The notes beneath the pieces are model-generated. The model was given only the letters and a program-made list of their open reading frames with translations. It made no database searches and was not told the DNA's origin. Of a stretch of 64,000 bases of DNA, positions 62,073 to 64,000 are shown one piece after another (position 1 is the first letter of the stretch; each line of letters starts with the position of its first letter). The stretch is from contig KE159609.1 of NCBI GenBank assembly GCA_000403295.2, forward strand, positions 836,725-900,724, given 5' to 3'. A program made the translations under genes and the position numbers. This DNA comes from Lachnospiraceae bacterium M18-1 (GTDB lineage Bacteria; Bacillota; Clostridia; Lachnospirales; Lachnospiraceae).

Positions 62073-63715
62073 CCACTTATAAATATTTTTTGACGCAAAA
62101 TGGCAAAATTTCTGCATAAGAAAAACACTTATGCCAATGCTGGTATAAGCACAAGGTTTCTAACGGTTAATCCTGCCGCAATGACCTCTTTGCCGTAAGC
62201 TGTTGTAAAATACTTATAAGTTCCTTGAACCCGTTCAATAATCCCATGGAGACGGAGCCGCTTAAAAATTCTCGACATGGCAGACGGACTGATATCCTCC
62301 AGATGGCGGCGGATATCCTTTCCCTGCATTCCAAAAGTCATGTATTCGCCCCGGCTGATCACTTCCAGTACCAACAGATCTTTTGGGGAAAAGAAGTTCA
62401 GCCCACGGTAGGAACGGCCTTTCTCCTTAACAGCCTCTGTTGCTTTTGTAAGATTCTTCTTTCCGCCGCTGTGGTCATCAAAGGATGATACGAATTCCAG
62501 ATACCGGTAGTTGGCGGCTTTCATGATTGTGAATAACTGATACAGGCTATAAATACTTTTTTTCAAAGGCGCTTTTTGTTCTGTGGAACTGCCGTCCCTG
62601 TGTTCCACTTTCCGTTTTACACGAAAAGTCCCGATGTCATTGCAAGTACTTTCTATCCGTAAGACACAGCCAAATTTATCATACATTTTAATTGATACAT
62701 CACCCATATGGTGTTTGATTCTCGTACCGAGAATACGCTGGTTATAGTTTGTACCGACTTCTTTCTTACAGTTATAGGTAATGCGCTGTCCCAGGAATGC
62801 AGCGATGTTATCCGGCTTTACCGTAAAGATTGCCGTCCGGATGATCTCATCATAAAGGGGCTCCAGGTCACAGGCCTGTTTGAACATGATATCGGTTGCA
62901 CACTCAATCTGTTGGACTGTCCAAGTGTAGCCGAGACCGAGCGATTCCGCAATGGGACAGTAGCGTTTTGCAAATACATCCAGGATTTTATGGAGACCTT
63001 CCGGGTTGATTCTGTCAGATAGTTTCTGGGCAGTTTCGACATCTGAGATTTCAAGGAAGGCGTTATCATGCATACGGTAAGTGATCCCTTTCTTTTGCAG
63101 CTTATGGGCCAGAAGATTATGACCGTTCATGTAGAACTGCAGTCGGAAGGGAGCCCAGGTGGGAACCCGGAGATAACACAAGCCGAGTTCTTTATCTATA
63201 AAATAAAAATAATAATGGAGACATTTGCTTTGGTCAAACTTAAGGAATGTTTTTCCGGTTGTTTTATCATGCCATGGCTTATAAGTATTGCATTGTTCCA
63301 TGGCAGAAAAGATATGAATCAGCCCCTCAGACTTACCGGTTTTCTGAATGATCTCCTGGATGCGGTCATCTTTTCGGAACGCCCGGAGTTTCCGGATGAA
63401 CTCAATCTGGATGCCGTTTTCATCTGCAATGCGCTGGGCATTTACACGAACCTGTTCCGTAAGGGGCTGGGAGAAAGTCGAAAAATCAAAAATACGGATG
63501 TTGTTGGCTTTTAAATAGCTGGTCATACCTTCCGCATAACTCCATCCGGGGATATAGCCCTGGATGATCATACGGTCATAGCAAGTGATGATACCATTCA
63601 TTTTGTCAGCATATTTATCCGTAAGTAACATGAACACATCCTCCAATATTTTTCTTTATTGTACTTGAAATTTGGAGGAAATGCAAAAAAACTTTTCCGG
63701 TTTATCCGGGTTAGG
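62068..63715 (-). mobile_element. 1,638-bp single-gene insertion element with 5-bp target duplication (TTAGG)
   Basis: TTAGG stands at both ends (62068-62072 and 63711-63715). The element proper is 62073-63710. Deleting it with one TTAGG rejoins the primase codons as DVLG-VYPLLPDG in frame. Outer ends are only weakly inverted: CCACTTATAAA on the left against CCCGGATAAAC on the reverse strand from the right. The one gene takes up 92% of the element, leaving 79 bases before and 56 bases after it. No known IS-type transposase signature was found. Confidence 0.85.
62129..63631 (-). CDS. Element-encoded 500-residue protein with C-terminal winged helix, unknown mobilisation function
   Basis: The protein begins MLLTDKYADKMNGIITCYDR and has KAFRKDDRIQEIIQKTGKSEG (about 85-105), CLHYYFYFIDKELGLCYLRV (about 140-160), NYNQRILGTRIKHHMGDVSI (about 295-315), VKRKVEHRDG (about 340) and a MarR-like wing at the C-terminus (SPSAMSRIFKRLRLHGIIER, about 455-475). 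Conserved-looking acidic residues (ECATDI, KPDNIAAFLG) exist but no DDE, HUH, serine or tyrosine signature. The ATG at 63631 follows GGAGG by 8 bases; an upstream TTG overlaps that site. I recall similar proteins annotated as hypothetical or MarR-like. Its role in moving the element is inferred from its being the only gene. Confidence 0.8.
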   Translation of the reverse strand: MLLTDKYADKMNGIITCYDRMIIQGYIPGWSYAEGMTSYLKANNIRIFDFSTFSQPLTEQVRVNAQRIADENGIQIEFIRKLRAFRKDDRIQEIIQKTGKSEGLIHIFSAMEQCNTYKPWHDKTTGKTFLKFDQSKCLHYYFYFIDKELGLCYLRVPTWAPFRLQFYMNGHNLLAHKLQKKGITYRMHDNAFLEISDVETAQKLSDRINPEGLHKILDVFAKRYCPIAESLGLGYTWTVQQIECATDIMFKQACDLEPLYDEIIRTAIFTVKPDNIAAFLGQRITYNCKKEVGTNYNQRILGTRIKHHMGDVSIKMYDKFGCVLRIESTCNDIGTFRVKRKVEHRDGSSTEQKAPLKKSIYSLYQLFTIMKAANYRYLEFVSSFDDHSGGKKNLTKATEAVKEKGRSYRGLNFFSPKDLLVLEVISRGEYMTFGMQGKDIRRHLEDISPSAMSRIFKRLRLHGIIERVQGTYKYFTTAYGKEVIAAGLTVRNLVLIPALA

Positions 63716-64000
63716 AGTATATCCACTGCTTCCAGATGGCACATGCCGGTTCGTCGTTTTTGATTTTGACAATCATGAGAAAGGTGCTGAAAAGACAGAT
63801 TTTGCAAATACGAATGATGAATGGCATGAAGAAGTGGATGCTTTAAGACTTATCTGTGAAAGAAACGGCATCACACCATTAGTCGAAAGATCAAGGTCAG
63901 GCAGAGGAGCGCATGTATGGATATTTTTCAAAAAACCGATATCAGCTGCTCTTGCAAGAAATTTCGGCTTCTTGTTGTTGGATAAAGGCTCAACTTCGAT
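63711..64000 (+). pseudogene. TOTE-type primase gene, 3' part after the insertion (runs off the window)
   Basis: The frame GVYPLLPDGTCRFVVFDFDN continues ANTNDEWHEEVDALRLICER, then LVERSRSGRGAHVWIFF and NFGFLLLDKGSTS. FDFDNH and SGRGAHVWIFF are the metal-binding and His motifs of archaeo-eukaryotic primases. It is open to the window end with no stop. In this family the primase core is followed by helicase and nuclease regions, which would lie beyond 64000. Confidence 0.85.

Noticed and set aside
62225..63514. Plus-strand frames of 87-148 codons inside the insertion element
   Set aside because: Opposite the 500-codon gene, which has the ribosome site and coherent protein features.

Overview
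The window looks like chromosome from a Lachnospiraceae-type gut Firmicute (Clostridia). Grounds: AGGAGG-type ribosome sites, a Trp T-box, a HelD/Tex/rubrerythrin/RelQ gene complement, a split purH made of a PurO-like cyclohydrolase and a stand-alone AICAR transformylase, a TsaB-RimI fusion, the glutamyl-tRNA (C5) tetrapyrrole pathway, a SleB-like hydrolase, and a seven-gene tRNA operon with clostridial tRNA sequences. The species cannot be named from sequence alone.

Layout. 1-4.3 kb: tail of a sugar ABC importer (binding protein, two permeases) with a GH29 alpha-L-fucosidase and a lyxose-isomerase-like cupin. 4.5-6.7 kb: last two steps of IMP synthesis on two separate proteins. 6.7-11.9 kb: t6A tRNA-modification genes (tsaE, tsaB-rimI, tsaD) interleaved with a zinc-ribbon protein, RNase Z and IspD. 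12-19.5 kb: HelD, a decayed AAA-ATPase/PD-(D/E)XK gene, Tex, and an intact paralogue of the decayed gene. 19.5-25.6 kb: alanine/Na+ symporter, hisH, hisF, ung, and a Trp T-box controlling trpB2. 25.8-32.7 kb: a complete run from glutamyl-tRNA to precorrin-2/siroheme (sirC, hemB, hemL, hemA, hemC-cobA-hemD fusion). 32.8-44.9 kb: cell-wall hydrolase, a MacB-like ABC system with an anchored extracellular partner, a PTS-IIC-like membrane protein, RelQ, a DUF1700 protein, an Asn/Ser-rich small protein, a THUMP methyltransferase, RdgB and a phosphodiesterase. 45.4-47 kb: scar of a Rep/MobV mobilizable element beside a minus-strand tRNA operon (Pro-Gly-Arg-His-Gln-Lys-Leu). 47-51 kb: Nim-like flavoprotein, glycosyltransferase, rubrerythrin, and an MFS pump behind a leader peptide and attenuator.

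The accessory part is 51.3-64 kb. An intact subtilase is followed by two AT-rich cassettes, each ending in a copied 3' stub of the same subtilase gene. Cassette one holds a catalytically dead C5-methyltransferase-like domain fused to a PD-(D/E)XK nuclease, plus an AlbA_2/Schlafen-type protein. Cassette two holds an unknown protein and a doubly broken AlbA_2 gene. After a LytTR/DUF3021 pair comes a TOTE-type archaeo-eukaryotic primase gene, split by a 1,638-bp insertion flanked by a 5-bp direct repeat (TTAGG). Removing the insertion and one TTAGG restores the primase frame exactly. The insert carries one gene, a 500-residue protein with a C-terminal winged helix and no transposase family I recognise. 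That insertion and the dead-methyltransferase/nuclease fusion are the two strongest candidates for undescribed biology here. Several dispersed palindromic repeats (GTTACT-type, CTGTACGG-type, CTAG-type) lie between genes.
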